Source of the DNA: Oerskovia sp042887685
Lineage (GTDB): Bacteria; Actinomycetota; Actinomycetes; Actinomycetales; Cellulomonadaceae
Reading direction: 5' to 3'
DNA: 64,000 nucleotides
Assembly: GCF_042887685.1 (NCBI RefSeq)
Contig: NZ_JBHVOS010000008.1
Location: 1 to 64,000 of the forward strand
The stretch's first letter is position 1. Every line of letters starts with the position of its first letter. Of the stretch, positions 62,342 to 64,000 are shown one piece after another. The position numbers and the translations under genes are program-made. The notes under the pieces are model-generated. The model saw only the letters and a program-made list of their open reading frames with translations, was not told where the DNA came from and searched no databases.

Positions 62342-64000
62342 GTGCCCGAGGAGACCACCACCACCCTGACCACGGGCCCCGCGACCCCTGACGTCGAGGA
62401 GCTGCTCGACCTCGCCGTCGGCGCCCTGGGCGGCGGCCGCCGCGCCGGGCAGCACCAGATGGCCGTGGACGTCGCGCGGACGATCGACGGGTCGGGCGGC
62501 CCCGACCACCTGCTGGTCCAGGCCGGGACGGGTACCGGCAAGTCCCTCGGGTACCTCGTGCCGGCGGTGCGGCACGCCGTCTGCGAGGACGAGCGCGTCA
62601 TCGTCTCGACCGCGACCCTCGCGCTCCAGCGCCAGATCATCACGCGCGACCTGCCGCTCGTCGCCCAGGCCGTCGCGGACCGCCTGCCGCGCCCCCCGCG
62701 GATCGCGCTCCTCAAGGGCTGGCACAACTACCTGTGCCAGCACAAGATCGAGGGCGGCTACCCGGCCGACGAGCCCACGCTGTTCGACCTGCCCACTGGC
62801 GGCGAGCGCGCGGGCGTCGCCGAGCACCCGGCGCCCGGTGCCGCGTCGGGGGCCGCGGCCCTGGGGGAGCAGGTCGTGCGCCTGCGCGAGTGGGCGCAGG
62901 AGACCACGACCGGGGACCGGGACGACCTCGTGCCCGGCGTGTCCGACAAGGCGTGGCGCCAGGTCTCGGTCACGGCGCTCGAGTGCTTGGGCTCCAAGTG
63001 CCCGCTGATCGACGACTGCTTCCCCGACCAGGCCCGCACGAGCGCCCGGGAGGCCGACGTCGTCGTGACCAACCACGCCATGCTGGGCATCGCCGCGTCG
63101 GGGTCGCCCGGCGTGCTGCCCGAGCACGGTGTCGTGGTCGTCGACGAGGCGCACGAGCTCAGCGACCGCGTCACGGCCGCTGCGACCGCGGACCTCTCCG
63201 TGCCGATCATCGAGCACGCCGCGCGCCTCGCGCGCCGCCACGGCGGCGTCCAGACGACGGACCTCGACCTCGCGACGGGAGCGTTCGGGACCGTCGTCGC
63301 GTCGCTTCCCGCGGAGCGCTTCCCCGACGGCCTGCCCGACGACGCGCGCTCGGCCGTGGCCGCCGTCCGCGACGCCGCACGCACCGTGCTGAGCGCGCTC
63401 AAGCCCGACACCTCGGGCGGCCCGCAGGCCCAGCCGGACACCGGCATGAAGATGGCCCAGGCCACCATGCTCCAGGTCTTCGAGATCGCCGAGCGCATGG
63501 CCCAGGACCCCACGGGACACGACGTCCTGTGGTGCTCGCGCGCGGGCGACGACGGCCGGTGGAGCGGGGACGGCGTGAGCAAGCTCCACGCCGCGCCGCT
63601 CGCGGTCGCGGGCCTCATCCGCACGCACCTCCTGACCGAGCGCACGGGCGTCTTCACGTCGGCGACGCTCGCGCTCGGCGGCACGTTCGACCCCGTGGCC
63701 CGCTCGCTGGGCCTCGACGACGACGGTGCCACCTGGACCGGCGTGGACGTCGGCAGCCCGTTCGACTACCCCCAGCAGGGCATCCTCTACATCGCCAAGC
63801 ACCTGCCCCAGCCCGGTCGCGAGGCTGCCACGGACGGCCAGCTCGACGAGATCGCCGACCTCATCACAGCAGCCGGGGGCCGGACCCTCGGGCTCTTCTC
63901 CTCGCGCCGGGCGGCGCTCGCGGTAGCCGAGGCCATGCGCGAGCGTCTCGACGTCCCGATCCTGTGCCAGGGGGAGGACCAGCTGCCGACGCTCGTCAAG
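62342..64000 (+). CDS. dinG: ATP-dependent DNA helicase DinG (3' end outside window)
   Basis: The frame is open from GTG 62342 to the window edge, 553 codons. Walker A QAGTGTGKSLGYLVP, VVVDEAHEL (DEAH box) and TSATLAL identify an XPD/DinG family superfamily 2 helicase. Four cysteines for the iron-sulfur cluster are visible (NYLCQH, LECLGSKC, DDCFPD). DinG resolves R-loops and replication-transcription conflicts and is damage-inducible in E. coli. The promoter here is LexA-independent in type. The C-terminal helicase motifs V-VI are beyond the window. Confidence 0.94.
   Translation, partial: MPEETTTTLTTGPATPDVEELLDLAVGALGGGRRAGQHQMAVDVARTIDGSGGPDHLLVQAGTGTGKSLGYLVPAVRHAVCEDERVIVSTATLALQRQIITRDLPLVAQAVADRLPRPPRIALLKGWHNYLCQHKIEGGYPADEPTLFDLPTGGERAGVAEHPAPGAASGAAALGEQVVRLREWAQETTTGDRDDLVPGVSDKAWRQVSVTALECLGSKCPLIDDCFPDQARTSAREADVVVTNHAMLGIAASGSPGVLPEHGVVVVDEAHELSDRVTAAATADLSVPIIEHAARLARRHGGVQTTDLDLATGAFGTVVASLPAERFPDGLPDDARSAVAAVRDAARTVLSALKPDTSGGPQAQPDTGMKMAQATMLQVFEIAERMAQDPTGHDVLWCSRAGDDGRWSGDGVSKLHAAPLAVAGLIRTHLLTERTGVFTSATLALGGTFDPVARSLGLDDDGATWTGVDVGSPFDYPQQGILYIAKHLPQPGREAATDGQLDEIADLITAAGGRTLGLFSSRRAALAVAEAMRERLDVPILCQGEDQLPTLVK

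Overview
The window is a stretch of chromosome from a very GC-rich Gram-positive actinobacterium. The evidence is visibly about 70% or more G+C over most of its length, GTG/TTG starts, many -10 boxes placed directly in front of start codons, and a conserved actinobacterial core gene order (rpsO-pnp-M16 peptidase-dapB ... dapA-rnj-ftsK-pgsA-cinA-clgR ... DUF3046-recA-recX-gluABCD-miaB-miaA-dapF-hflX-dinG). A member of the Cellulomonadaceae/Promicromonosporaceae (Micrococcales) would fit, but that family placement is inference.

Bases 1-8540 are an accessory block: a secreted LamG/Ig-like protein (cut by the window start), a 2107-residue secreted RHS/YD-repeat polymorphic toxin, and a small cytoplasmic immunity gene. 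The toxin tip and immunity gene have lower GC than everything around them. Next comes a MacB-type ABC exporter (ATPase and permease) facing away from a NarL-type two-component system (8570-12757).

Bases 12758-26690 hold core RNA and lysine-pathway genes: S15, PNPase, an M16 zinc peptidase, dapB, a membrane protein, a GNAT enzyme, an azlD-azlC-gabD operon on the minus strand, dapA and RNase J. Two orphan immunity-type genes (Imm51-like, then SUKH/SMI1-like) and a metallo-beta-lactamase-fold hydrolase follow. Bases 26856-44780 carry ftsK, a CapA-type protein, pgsA, cinA, clgR, a Nei-type glycosylase, the giant helicase Lhr, DUF3046, a holin-like/phosphodiesterase fusion, another metallo-hydrolase, recA and recX. 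Bases 44910-50378 hold gluABCD (glutamate uptake) and miaB. Bases 50408-57582 hold three YbjN-domain genes, an extradiol-dioxygenase-like protein, a DJ-1/PfpI protein and a translationally coupled YbjN-Hsp90-like-TPR operon. The window closes with miaA, dapF, an RsmC-like methyltransferase, hflX and a truncated dinG.

The most striking regulatory signal is one promoter architecture, TGTC(A/G)GTG-N8-TANNNT, with exactly the same 8-base spacing in front of recA, dinG and the Imm51-like gene. It matches the LexA-independent DNA-damage promoter (RecA-NDp, PafBC type) known from mycobacteria. recA also has a perfect LexA box. This would place an orphan immunity gene under DNA-damage control. The other candidate for an undescribed system is the YbjN-Hsp90-TPR operon. 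No tRNA, rRNA, CRISPR array, IS element or prophage was seen.
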